Shown in pieces: positions 18,064-27,278 of a stretch of DNA of 64,000 nucleotides; position 1 is the first letter of the stretch; each line of letters begins with the position of its first letter. The stretch covers positions 1,315,688-1,379,687 of the forward strand of contig NZ_JACYFT010000001.1 of NCBI RefSeq assembly GCF_014837235.1, read 5' to 3'. The notes below the pieces were generated by a model that saw nothing but the letters and a program-made list of their open reading frames with translations, did not search any database and was not told where the DNA came from. The DNA is from Limnohabitans radicicola (GTDB lineage: Bacteria; Pseudomonadota; Gammaproteobacteria; Burkholderiales; Burkholderiaceae_C). The position numbers and the translations under genes are program-made.

Positions 18064-18681
18064 TCAGGCCTTGGGCATGCAGTCGATGAAACTCTGGCGC
18101 TGGCTCAGCTTGTCGTAGAGCTTGTGCAGGTTAGGGTGCGCTGCGCGCCAGTCGATCTGGCTGTAGCGGAGGTCCAGATAGCCCAGGGCACAGCCCACGG
18201 CGATGTCCGACAGGCTCATGTGCACGCCCGAGCAAAAAGGCTTGTCGCCCAGGCCAGCGCTCATGGCGCGCAGGCTGGTGTCGATTTTGCCCATCTGGCG
18301 GTCGATCCAGGCCTGGCTGCGCTGGCTGTCAGCGCGGCCGGGCCAGATGCTTTCCATGCGCGCCAGGATGGCCGCGTCCATCACGCCATCGGCCAGAGCT
18401 TCCCAGGTCTTGACGGCAGCGCGTTCGCGCCCGCCTGACGGAATCAGCTTGCCCACGGGTGAGAGGGTGTCCAGGTACTCCACGATCACGCGCGAGTCAA
18501 ACACGGCCTCGTGGCCTTCCATGATCAGGCAAGGCACCTTGCCCAAGGGGTTGGACTCGGAAATTCGGGTGTCGGCCGACCAGACGTCTTCGGTGACGAA
18601 GGTGTAATCCAGCTTTTTCTCGGCAAGGACGATGCGAACCTTGCAGACGTAAGGACTGGTGAGTGAGCCGATGAGTTTCAT
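18064..18681 (-). CDS. glutathione S-transferase family protein
   Basis: A protein of 205 residues: thioredoxin-like N-terminal domain (MKLIGSLTSPYVCKVRIVLA, with Ser at the usual catalytic position), cis-Pro/Glu-Ser glutathione site (GKVPCLIMEGHEAVFDSRVI) and an all-helical C-terminal domain. A role in glutathione conjugation or reduction is likely, substrate unknown. It faces purB across a 106-base divergent promoter region. Confidence 0.93.
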   Translation of the reverse strand: MKLIGSLTSPYVCKVRIVLAEKKLDYTFVTEDVWSADTRISESNPLGKVPCLIMEGHEAVFDSRVIVEYLDTLSPVGKLIPSGGRERAAVKTWEALADGVMDAAILARMESIWPGRADSQRSQAWIDRQMGKIDTSLRAMSAGLGDKPFCSGVHMSLSDIAVGCALGYLDLRYSQIDWRAAHPNLHKLYDKLSQRQSFIDCMPKA

Positions 18682-18694
18682 GCAGTGACTTTAG

Positions 18695-20188
<1,494 letters not shown>

Positions 20189-20197
20189 TGGGGTCAC

Positions 20198-20758
20198 ATG
20201 GCCCTCAAATCCACCATCTACAAAGCCAACCTGTCGATCGCTGACATCGATCACAGCTATTACGAAGACCACGCGCTGACGCTGGCCCGCCACCCGAGCG
20301 AGACCGATGAGCGCATGATGATGCGCCTGCTGGCGCTGGCCATCAACGCCTACAAGCTGCAGGCCGTGTGCAACGGCGACGGCAAGCTGGCCTTTGGCGC
20401 GGGCCTGTCTGACCCTGACGATCCGGATGTGAGCCTGCGCGACTTCACTGGGCAGACCCGCATGTGGATCGAAGTCGGTCAGCCTGAAGACAAGCCGATC
20501 ATGAAAGCCTGCCAGAAGGCCGATGAGGTGCTGCTGTACTGCTTCAACCACGCGGCCGAAGTCTGGTGGAAGGGCATCGAGACCAAACTCACCCGCCTGG
20601 ACAAGCTGCAGGTCTGGCGCGTGCCGACCGAAGGCTCTCAGGAGCTGGCCAAACTGGCCGAGCGCAGCATGCAACTGCAAGCCACGGTGCAGGAGGGGTC
20701 AGTCACCTTCAGCAGCGACCAAGGCAGCGTGCACATTGAGCTGACACGCTGGAAGTGA
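20198..20758 (+). CDS. yaeQ: YaeQ family protein
   Basis: A protein of 186 residues with YaeQ features: MALKSTIYKANLSIADIDHS at the start, then HPSETDERMMMRLLALAI and an acidic central GLSDPDDPDVSLRDFTG that resembles a nuclease-like active site. YaeQ has a PD-(D/E)XK-like fold, but its role is unsettled. It follows purB by nine bases and ends next to a convergent gene. Confidence 0.92.
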   Translation: MALKSTIYKANLSIADIDHSYYEDHALTLARHPSETDERMMMRLLALAINAYKLQAVCNGDGKLAFGAGLSDPDDPDVSLRDFTGQTRMWIEVGQPEDKPIMKACQKADEVLLYCFNHAAEVWWKGIETKLTRLDKLQVWRVPTEGSQELAKLAERSMQLQATVQEGSVTFSSDQGSVHIELTRWK

Positions 20759-21226
20759 TCAAGCTGCAGGCTTGAGGTCCAGCGTTACCTGGGCCTCTGC
20801 GGCGGCCTTGGCCCAGTGGCGGTCTTCGGCGGCGCGTTCAGCGTATTTGTTGAAGCGCCAGGATGTACCTTCCACCGTGATGCGGTGCCAGACGGCGCGT
20901 TTTTCACCGGGTGTCATCTCGGTCCACAGCTGCACTTCTTCAAAACTGCGACCGCAGCCTTTGCAGTTAGCGTCCCCTTGGCTGGTCGAGCAAATCGCGA
21001 TGCAGGGGGTGTCGGGCGTGGTGGCGTACCAGTCTTGCCAAGCCTCGGCTGCGGCCAGCGGCAACGTGAACTCGTCGGCCAAGTCATGTTTGTAGTAGAC
21101 CATCAGCGCGTACACCTCGGCCAGCGCGCGCAGCTCGCGCGGCAGCGTGACCCCGTCAGGTGAGGGGTTCTTGGCGCGCCAGTGGTTGATGGCGGCTTCG
21201 ATGTCGGTGATGTGGATTCCGGCCAT
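20759..21226 (-). CDS. DUF3717 plus DUF1289 two-domain protein
   Basis: A protein of 155 residues from the ATG at 21226 (in-frame ATGs at 21253 and 21271 are also possible; none has a clear ribosome site). Residues about 4-55 match DUF3717 (ITDIEAAINHWRAKNPSPDG). Residues about 75-130 match DUF1289, with four cysteines in PCIAIC and NCKGCGRSFEEV that probably bind iron-sulfur or zinc, followed by WTEMTPGEKRAVWHRI. The function of either domain is not established. It shares a stop-to-stop boundary with yaeQ. Confidence 0.82.
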   Translation of the reverse strand: MAGIHITDIEAAINHWRAKNPSPDGVTLPRELRALAEVYALMVYYKHDLADEFTLPLAAAEAWQDWYATTPDTPCIAICSTSQGDANCKGCGRSFEEVQLWTEMTPGEKRAVWHRITVEGTSWRFNKYAERAAEDRHWAKAAAEAQVTLDLKPAA

Positions 21227-21337
21227 GGTCTTGGGGTGTGGGAGGGGGATCATAGCGGGTTCAGGGCGCATTCAGGCGCAGCGCGCGTCGGACAATATCC
21301 CCAACTTTTGCATGGGCAATGCCGAATCGGTTCCAAT

Positions 21338-21500
21338 ACGGGTTCTGAAGGGGAGTAGCTCCCGCCTGCAGCCGCCTCGGCTGCGATCACGACAGTCCGT
21401 CAATACGTGGCCTTGCAGGCCTCCGGTCTGTCGGGTACAAAGTCTTTTTGTACTGAGCAAGACCTTCGACATGAGCCTGTGCAAGGCGGTCGAAGGCGAA
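21338..21500 (+). ncRNA. yybP-ykoY manganese-sensing riboswitch
   Basis: The leader of the TerC gene contains the hallmark GGGGAGTAGC (21350-21359) and the second conserved loop GAGCAAGACC (21455-21464), the pair that forms the Mn2+ site in this class. Between them are AGTCCGTCAA (21394-21403) and a hairpin GTACAAA/TTTGTAC (21435-21453). After them CCTTCGAC (21463-21470) pairs with GTCGAAGG (21489-21496). TerC/Alx-type Mn exporters are classical targets. The downstream RBS GGAG (21550-21553) lies close enough for translational control, but the switching helix was not worked out. Confidence 0.87.
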
Positions 21501-21560
21501 CATCCAGTTTGGCCCCAAGCGTTTGCGCAGGTGTTGATTTCAACAACTCGGAGTGTTTGC

Positions 21561-22253
21561 ATGGAACTTTTTTCTGCCCCCTGGTGGTCCGCTTTGCTGG
21601 CCATCATCCTGATTGACCTCGTGCTGGCGGGTGACAACGCCATCGTGATCGCGCTGGCCGCACGCAGCTTGCCGCCTGAACTGCAAAAGAAAGCCATTGT
21701 CTGGGGCACCGTGGGTGCCATCGCCGTGCGCAGCGTCATGACATTGGGCGTGGTCTGGCTGCTGCAAATCCCCGGCCTGATGCTGGTGGGTGGCCTGGGC
21801 CTGCTGTGGATCGCCTACAAGCTGCTGGCCGACACGGGCCAGGGCGATGACCATGGGCCTGCGGCATCGACCTTTTGGGGCGCCATGAAAACCATCATCG
21901 TGGCCGACGCCCTGATGGGTGTGGACAACGTGCTGGGTGTGGCTGGCGCTGCACACGGCTCGTGGGACCTGGTGATCATTGGCCTCCTGGTCAGCGTGCC
22001 GATTGTGGTGTTTGGCAGTTCGGTGGTGCTCAAACTGGTCGAGCGCTTCCCGGTCATCATCCAGCTGGGTGCTGCCGTGCTGGCTTTCACCGCTGCCAAG
22101 ATGGTGATTGGCGAGCCCTTGCTCGATGCTGTGTTCGATGCCCCTGGCAACGCCTGGTTGCAGTGGTCTGTGTATGGTCTGGCTGTGGCGGGTGTGCTCG
22201 GTCTGGGCAGCTGGGCAGCCAAGCGCTCGAACAGCGCCACCTTGTCCCATTGA
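21561..22253 (+). CDS. TerC family membrane protein, probable manganese exporter (riboswitch-controlled)
   Basis: A membrane protein of 230 residues with about seven hydrophobic segments. It has both TerC signatures: LIDLVLAGDNAIVIALAAR near the N-terminus and ADALMGVDNVLGVAGAA in the middle, whose acidic residues are thought to bind metal. The start at 21561 follows GGAG by seven bases. The upstream yybP-ykoY riboswitch strongly suggests induction by Mn2+ and a role in Mn export. A second TerC paralogue lies at 29370-30056. Confidence 0.92.
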   Translation: MELFSAPWWSALLAIILIDLVLAGDNAIVIALAARSLPPELQKKAIVWGTVGAIAVRSVMTLGVVWLLQIPGLMLVGGLGLLWIAYKLLADTGQGDDHGPAASTFWGAMKTIIVADALMGVDNVLGVAGAAHGSWDLVIIGLLVSVPIVVFGSSVVLKLVERFPVIIQLGAAVLAFTAAKMVIGEPLLDAVFDAPGNAWLQWSVYGLAVAGVLGLGSWAAKRSNSATLSH

Positions 22254-22275
22254 AGTCGGCAGGCGCGGGGCTTTT

Positions 22276-23844
22276 TTACAAAGCGCCGCGCCGCTGCTGT
22301 TCCAGCTGCATCTCGCGCAGCTGCGTCTGGAACTGCCGCAAACGGGCGTCCACGATGGACGCCTCGATGTGGTCCACCGCCTGACGGCGGTCATTGCGCA
22401 TCAGGTCCTGGGCGGCCCGCAAACGGTCGATCGCGCCTGTCACGTCCATTTTGACCCACTGCGATTCGCCTTCGGCTCGCAGCGCCGCCACGGTTTGACC
22501 TTGCGAGCGCAGCAAGCCCGCCAGCACCTGCCAAGCCTGGGCGTCGGCGGGTGATGTCACGATCAGCTCGCGCAGATGCCGGATCACCTCGGCGTGCCCG
22601 GTGTGTGCAGGCAACTGTGTGAGGGCTTGCGCCAAGGCGATCAATTCAGGCCGCGCCAGTGGACCTGAAGGCGGCGGCACCGTCAGCAGCTGCACCACTT
22701 GCGGAAAATCGTTTTGCATGGCGGCGGCTTCGGCCTTGAGCAGGCGCACCAGCCGCACAGCATCCGGGCGCAGCTGCACCGCTTGCTCCAGCGCTTGCAT
22801 GGATGGGTTTGCACCCGCCCAGTCGCGCAGTTGCATGTGCGCCAGCGTCGCGGCGTACAGCCGACCAGCACGCTCGCGTGGTGGCAGCTTGTCGCTCAGG
22901 TTTTGCGCACCTGTGATCCAGGCACGCAAGGCATCCACACCGTTTTGCGAGAGCACCCTTGCACGGGCGGCCAGCAAGGCCTGCACAAATTCATGGGTCG
23001 AAGCGCCGCGCACAGGCAGGTTCAGTTGCAGTCGCCCCTGCATGTCGGCAATGCGCTCGGTGGTCAGCGGGTGGCTGCGCAGGTAAGGAAAAGCGCCGTT
23101 GTCGTTCACCCCAGCGGCCTGCTGCAGCTTGCCGAACATGCCGACAAAGCCACGCGGGTCGTAACCTGCTTCGCTCATCACGCCAAAACCCACACGGTCG
23201 GCTTCGCGCTCCATGTCGCGCGTGTAACTCAGCTGCGACTGTATGGCCGCCGCCTGCCCGCCCACGATCAGCGCCTGTGCGCCCTGCGGGCTCTTGCTGG
23301 CGGCCAGCGCGCCCAGAATCAGGCTGCCCAGCATCCAGGGCGTCATCTTGGCCTGACTTTCCATCGAGCGGGCAATGTGGCGTTGCGTGACGTGGCTGAG
23401 CTCGTGCGCCAGCACCGAGGCCAGCTCGTCGTCAGAGGTCACCACCGCGATCAGGCCCAGATGCACCCCCAGATAACCCCCGGGCAGCGCAAAGGCGTTG
23501 ACCGAGCGGTCGCGTCCCAGCAGCAAACGCCAGGCAAAGCGCTCGCGCAGCTCGGGCGACAGCTCACCCCGTGCGGCGGCAGACTGCACCAGCGGCGCCC
23601 ACAGCCGCTGGATGTACTCGTCGAGCACGGGGTCTTCGAGGTAATCGGGGTCGCGGTACAGCTCGCGGGCAATCCGGTCGCCCAACTGTCGCTCGGCGCT
23701 GAGTGAAATGCCCTCGCCCTCGCCCAAAGACGGCAAGGCATTGCGTTGCCCCCAGGCCGGGGGCATGCACAGCGCGCAGGCCAGCAGTGCTGCGCACAAG
23801 CGCTTTAAAGGGGGCAAAGAACGGTGGGACAAAGGGCGGTTCAA
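22276..23844 (-). CDS. bepA: M48 family metalloprotease, BepA-like, with TPR region
   Basis: A protein of 522 residues with a signal peptide ending near PAWGQ. The zinc site HELSHVTQRH (HExxH) and the downstream Glu in ERVGFGVMSEAGYD-like context define M48 proteases. A C-terminal half made of helical repeats (RLVRLLKAEAAAM and similar) matches the TPR domain of BepA/YfgC. BepA works in the periplasm on assembly and quality control of outer-membrane proteins such as LptD. It is divergent from moaC. Confidence 0.9.
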   Translation of the reverse strand: MNRPLSHRSLPPLKRLCAALLACALCMPPAWGQRNALPSLGEGEGISLSAERQLGDRIARELYRDPDYLEDPVLDEYIQRLWAPLVQSAAARGELSPELRERFAWRLLLGRDRSVNAFALPGGYLGVHLGLIAVVTSDDELASVLAHELSHVTQRHIARSMESQAKMTPWMLGSLILGALAASKSPQGAQALIVGGQAAAIQSQLSYTRDMEREADRVGFGVMSEAGYDPRGFVGMFGKLQQAAGVNDNGAFPYLRSHPLTTERIADMQGRLQLNLPVRGASTHEFVQALLAARARVLSQNGVDALRAWITGAQNLSDKLPPRERAGRLYAATLAHMQLRDWAGANPSMQALEQAVQLRPDAVRLVRLLKAEAAAMQNDFPQVVQLLTVPPPSGPLARPELIALAQALTQLPAHTGHAEVIRHLRELIVTSPADAQAWQVLAGLLRSQGQTVAALRAEGESQWVKMDVTGAIDRLRAAQDLMRNDRRQAVDHIEASIVDARLRQFQTQLREMQLEQQRRGAL

Positions 23845-23937
23845 GCGGGCAAATCCTCAGGCGTGCGGGGCATCGTTGGCCGTATCATGCGCCATTCTTG
23901 ACAAGTTTTTGTAAACCTCTATTTCTACAGGTAAAGC

Positions 23938-24423
23938 ATGAGTTCTTCCCCCTTGACCCATTTCGATGCCCAGGGCCAGGCCCACATGGTGGACGTGGGG
24001 GCCAAAACCAGCACCCACCGGGTGGCCGTCGCCACAGGCCGCATCGGCATGGCACCCGCCACACTGGCGCTGATCCAGTCGGGCACCGCCAAAAAGGGCG
24101 ACGTGCTGGGCATTGCCCGCATCGCCGGCATCATGGGCGCCAAGAAAACCAGCGAGTTGATCCCCCTGTGCCACCCCATCGCCTTGACCCGCGTAGCGGT
24201 CGAGTTTGAAGTGTTGGCCGACAGCAGCGAAGTCGTCTGCACCGCCACCGCCGAAACCGTGGGCCAGACCGGCGTGGAAATGGAAGCCCTCACCGCCGTG
24301 CAGTTGGCCCTGCTGACCATTTACGACATGTGCAAAGCAGCGGACCGCGGCATGACCATGACCGGCATCACGCTGCTGGAAAAGCATGGGGGGAAGTCGG
24401 GGTCGTGGGTTGTTGGCAAGTAA
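23938..24423 (+). CDS. moaC: cyclic pyranopterin monophosphate synthase
   Basis: A protein of 161 residues, normal for MoaC. It shows the active-site [13 protein letters not shown], the [15 protein letters not shown] helix and the C-terminal [12 protein letters not shown] and [11 protein letters not shown]. It converts the GTP-derived 8-cyclo intermediate to cPMP in molybdenum cofactor synthesis. Oddity: its last 24 codons begin inside a 36-base direct repeat whose second copy lies at 25409-25444, so the present 3' end may have been supplied by an inserted element. The encoded tail is still a proper MoaC C-terminus. Confidence 0.95.
   Translation: MSSSPLTHFDAQGQAHMVDVGAKTSTHRVAVATGRIGMAPATLALIQSGTAKKGDVLGIARIAGIMGAKKTSELIPLCHPIALTRVAVEFEVLADSSEVVCTATAETVGQTGVEMEALTAVQLALLTIYDMCKAADRGMTMTGITLLEKHGGKSGSWVVGK
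24351..24386 (+). repeat. 36-base direct repeat, copy 1 (moaC 3' end)
   Basis: This segment inside moaC, encoding [12 protein letters not shown], is repeated exactly at 25409-25444. Beyond the exact part, similarity continues for about 15 more bases with scattered differences, and it breaks off sharply on the upstream side. The two copies bracket the AT-richer GNAT islet. Confidence 0.9.
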
Positions 24424-25408
24424 AGGCGGATTAACGTCTTCTTGCTGAGAACTCATTTTGTGTTCTGATCTTGGCGTGATGGCTTGCACACAGTGATCAG
24501 GCTTTCAATGTCTTGAAATCCGAGGTTGCGGTACACGCGCAGTGCATGGTACGTTGAATCCGCGACCATGATCAAGTCTTGTACTCCGTTACAAAACGCA
24601 TCTTGCGATACCTTATGAACAAGTGCTGCGCAAATGCCGCGATTTCGCCATCGTGAATCAGTGAGTACTTCCTGAAAACGACCAATTGGTCCTTCGAAAA
24701 ACAAACCTAAGGCAGCGACAATTCGGCCATTGATAACTGCCACGTGCCAATTTCCCATTCCCGTTTTGATCAGCTCGATGAATTCATGAATGCGGGCGCT
24801 TAGAAACCGATGTTCTGCAGGCGGTAATTTACCGTTTGATTGTTCACGCGTAAATCGTGCATAAAGTTGCCACAGACTGGCAATATCGAATTGCGAAGCA
24901 TTTCGGATGACCAGATCTGGCACAGTTTTGTTTGGTGAGAGAAGCTGCTTTGGCCTACAAGTCAAGACAAGCGATTGCTCAACACGAAAACCATTTTGTG
25001 CAAATACTTCAAGAGTTTTTTCGTCAGCATGCTGACAACTCCATGCAAAACTTTCATGTTCAATGCCTGGATGGCAGCCAATCAGTTCGGTAAAGCGTTT
25101 ACGCACATCGGGAATTGTCTCGATCGTTGGATGTGTGAAAGGGGCAAAAAAATTGCCGAAATAGAAGTCAGGGTTGCCTGGCGAAATGACGCATACACCA
25201 TCAGGGTGTTCTGTAACGAGACCGCTTTTCTTCAGAAGCATCAGGTCAGAGCGAATTCCCAATCCGAGACAGGCTGAAAGTGTCGTCATCAATGATCGTT
25301 TTCATGACAAGGTAATGCTACGGTAGCGATCCGTACATCGGTTGGCCGGGTTTTACCCCTCGTTCAAATCCAGCCTGTACTGCGAATCTGCAATAAGCAT
25401 TATCGAGC
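24387..25408. other. AT-richer insertion islet between moaC tail repeats
   Basis: About 1 kb lies between the repeat copies. It contains the end of moaC, one GNAT gene on the opposite strand, and non-coding DNA at 25293-25408. By eye it is clearly poorer in G+C than the flanking genes and uses A/T-ending codons. No integrase, transposase or terminal inverted repeat was found. The arrangement looks like an insertion that regenerated the target gene's 3' end. Confidence 0.65.
24453..25292 (-). CDS. GNAT family N-acetyltransferase, probably acquired
   Basis: A protein of 279 residues. The C-terminal half (about 130-270) is a GNAT domain with the acetyl-CoA loop SRWRNRGICAALVHKV and the late strand YHALRVYRNLGFQD. 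The N-terminal part (YFGNFFAPF, HPGIEHESFAWSC) could be a degenerate second GNAT-like fold. Substrate unknown. Codon use is much more A/T-ending than in neighbours, and the gene sits in the islet within duplicated moaC ends, so horizontal origin is likely. A second Met follows the first; either could be the start. Confidence 0.82.
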   Translation of the reverse strand: MMTTLSACLGLGIRSDLMLLKKSGLVTEHPDGVCVISPGNPDFYFGNFFAPFTHPTIETIPDVRKRFTELIGCHPGIEHESFAWSCQHADEKTLEVFAQNGFRVEQSLVLTCRPKQLLSPNKTVPDLVIRNASQFDIASLWQLYARFTREQSNGKLPPAEHRFLSARIHEFIELIKTGMGNWHVAVINGRIVAALGLFFEGPIGRFQEVLTDSRWRNRGICAALVHKVSQDAFCNGVQDLIMVADSTYHALRVYRNLGFQDIESLITVCKPSRQDQNTK

Positions 25409-25477
25409 CATGACCATGACCGGCATCACGCTGCTGGAAAAGCACGGGGGCAAGAGCGGGCGTTTGTGGCGCGTTGG
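25409..25477 (+). pseudogene. duplicated moaC 3'-end remnant (repeat copy 2, 25409-25444)
   Basis: The sequence matches moaC codons [17 protein letters not shown] and then diverges to RLWRVGH without a stop in frame before it runs into the 3' end of the ZorB-like gene. The first 36 bases are identical to copy 1. It is probably the original moaC terminus displaced by the insertion, now decayed or frameshifted, and is not an independent gene. Confidence 0.75.
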
Positions 25478-26227
25478 TCACTGCCCCGCCACAGGACACT
25501 TGAAATCCTCATCCCAAGGAATCGGTGGCGGTGCTTCTGACTGGCAGGCCGTGTCGCCGGCCCGGCAGTCTTGGCGCAGTTCCTTGAACTCCAGGCGCAG
25601 TTCCACGCGGCGGCTTTTTTCGGGTTGGTCGAGGATGGCGGCGTTGAAGGACGAGCCGCCGACCAGGAAGAGTTGGCGGATCAGTCGGCGGTCTTCTTGG
25701 CTCGGGGCATCGGGGGCGCTGGCGTCGAGCAGCACGCACAGCACACGTTGCGAGCGCGCCAGGCTCAGGTTCAGGTTGTAGAGGTAGGAGCCTTCCTGGC
25801 TGGCAAAGCCTTCGACCACAAAGCGCTTGAGCCATTTTTGGCAGTTCGGGTGGCGGGCCACCTCCAGCACCTGGGGCACAAAGTTGCGCAAAAAGGCCAT
25901 GCGCTCGGGGCTCAGTTCGTTGCCATTCTTGCGGAACTCGGCCAATGGGCCAAAGTCGATGGTCTGGCCGCGCACTTTGACGCCTTTGAACTCGGGTTTT
26001 TGCGCGATCTGGTCGATGTCGGCAATGCAGGACTGGATGGTTTCCTCGCGGTCCTTGCGCGTTTCTTCGATCTTGCGCAGGCCCTGGGTGACGCCCATCA
26101 GTGCCACCGCCATGGCGACCAGGAAGAGCACCATGAGTGCGGTCATCAGGTCCGAAAACGAGATCCAAAACGGTTTTTCGGCCTCGTCTTTGGCGCGGCG
26201 GTGTCGGGGGGTCTTCAGGCGGAGCAT
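25478..26227 (-). CDS. ZorB/MotB-like OmpA-domain protein
   Basis: A protein of 249 residues. A single TM segment carries the proton-path aspartate, Asp26 in FWISFSDLMTALMVLFLVAM, the arrangement of MotB and especially ZorB. A helical plug-like region (EETRKDREETIQS) leads to an OmpA/peptidoglycan-binding domain (about 90-215) with GFASQEGSYLYNLNLSLARS. It should pair with the ZorA-like channel encoded 24 bases upstream to form a proton-driven motor anchored to the cell wall. Two Cys pairs near the C-terminus may form disulfides. Assignment to the Zorya family rather than TolR/MotB is by TM motif resemblance. Confidence 0.82.
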   Translation of the reverse strand: MLRLKTPRHRRAKDEAEKPFWISFSDLMTALMVLFLVAMAVALMGVTQGLRKIEETRKDREETIQSCIADIDQIAQKPEFKGVKVRGQTIDFGPLAEFRKNGNELSPERMAFLRNFVPQVLEVARHPNCQKWLKRFVVEGFASQEGSYLYNLNLSLARSQRVLCVLLDASAPDAPSQEDRRLIRQLFLVGGSSFNAAILDQPEKSRRVELRLEFKELRQDCRAGDTACQSEAPPPIPWDEDFKCPVAGQ

Positions 26228-26251
26228 GGTCGGGCGCTCAATGGACCGCGC

Positions 26252-27226
26252 TCATTTACCGCTCAACTCGCTGAGCGTGCGGCGCATTTCGCGCAGCATC
26301 TCATGTGAGGCGGCGGCCTGCGCTTCGGCGGCGGCGACCAGGCGCTCCAGGTAGCTTTCGCCCGAGCTGCCTTCAAACAGGCTGTCGATCAGGTGCTGCA
26401 GCGCTTCGACCTGCGCGTAGCGGGCGGTCAGCAGCGACTTTTCTATCCAGGTGAACAGCATGGCCAGGGTGATGGCTGCGGCCGACACCCAAAACGCCTG
26501 CCCCACGGTTTGCACCAGCAGGCTCAGCTGGGTTTGCGTGGTTTCAGGGTTGGACACGTCAAAGTGGACCAGGCCCATGATGAGGCCTGAGAACGTGCCA
26601 ATGATGCCCAGACCTGTAAGGATGCCGGGCACGTGTTTGTAGAAGTCGGTTTGCAGCGGCGAGTCCACCAGCGCGTGTTCCGAGAAATAGGTCTCAGCCA
26701 GCGCCGCAGAGCGCCACTGTTTGACGCGTGCAGGCTCGGCGGGGGTAACGGCAGGCATGCCTTGCAGCGCTTCGGAGTACTCGGCCCAGAGGCTCGCCAG
26801 GCGCGGATCGCCCAGCACTTGCTGTTCGATGTTTGTCAGGTTGACCACGGCGGTGCCGGTCTTGGCTTTCATGGCCGCAAAAAAGGTTTCGGACAAAGCC
26901 TGTACGCGGCTTTGTTGCACAGATGCAGGCGCTGCTGTCTGGCCCTGCCCCCAGTGCGGGTGCAGGCCGTTGGCGTACTGGCTCCAAAGGTGTGCCAGGC
27001 GCGGCTCGGTCATCACGTCTTGATCGATCTGTGCCAAGTCCACACCCTGACTGGCCGCGCTGGCCTTGATGGTGCCGAGCCGCTCAATGGCTTGGGCCAG
27101 TGTGCGCTTCAACCGCATGGCCGGGGCCACAAATTGGGTCAGGTAATGGATGACGACCAGAGCGATCAGAAGGGCCACGGCGCAGAGGTGCCCGTTTTGT
27201 CCGAGCCAGGTGGTGAGTGCGTTCAT
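26252..27226 (-). CDS. ZorA/MotA-like proton-channel protein with duplicated module and short tail
   Basis: A protein of 324 residues with TM segments at about 14-34, 200-222 and 236-262; the GILTGLGIIGTFSGLIMGL stretch is the ZorA/MotA-type channel helix. Between TM1 and TM2 a module is repeated: residues 64-84 and 130-150 share 11 of 21 positions (PRLA.LW..Y core), each followed by AL.ETFF or AL.ETYF. After TM3 only about 60 residues remain, ending in a helix of MLREMRRTLSELSGK type. Zorya ZorA normally has a very long cytoplasmic tail, so this is a tail-less relative. It is followed by the ZorB-like gene; no zorC, zorD or zorE is near. Confidence 0.8.
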   Translation of the reverse strand: MNALTTWLGQNGHLCAVALLIALVVIHYLTQFVAPAMRLKRTLAQAIERLGTIKASAASQGVDLAQIDQDVMTEPRLAHLWSQYANGLHPHWGQGQTAAPASVQQSRVQALSETFFAAMKAKTGTAVVNLTNIEQQVLGDPRLASLWAEYSEALQGMPAVTPAEPARVKQWRSAALAETYFSEHALVDSPLQTDFYKHVPGILTGLGIIGTFSGLIMGLVHFDVSNPETTQTQLSLLVQTVGQAFWVSAAAITLAMLFTWIEKSLLTARYAQVEALQHLIDSLFEGSSGESYLERLVAAAEAQAAASHEMLREMRRTLSELSGK

Positions 27227-27278
27227 GGTGTCTTGGCGTGTGTGTGCAAGTGGTCAGTCGGTTCAAGGTTAACCCAAT

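Noticed and set aside
25340..25400. tRNA-like end (GTTCAAATCC) inside the islet, possible att site
   Set aside because: The flanking bases do not form a T-stem and no other tRNA arms could be found.
25478..27226. A complete Zorya anti-phage system
   Set aside because: Only ZorA- and ZorB-like genes are present, ZorA lacks its long tail, and no zorC, zorD or zorE lies within the flanking genes.
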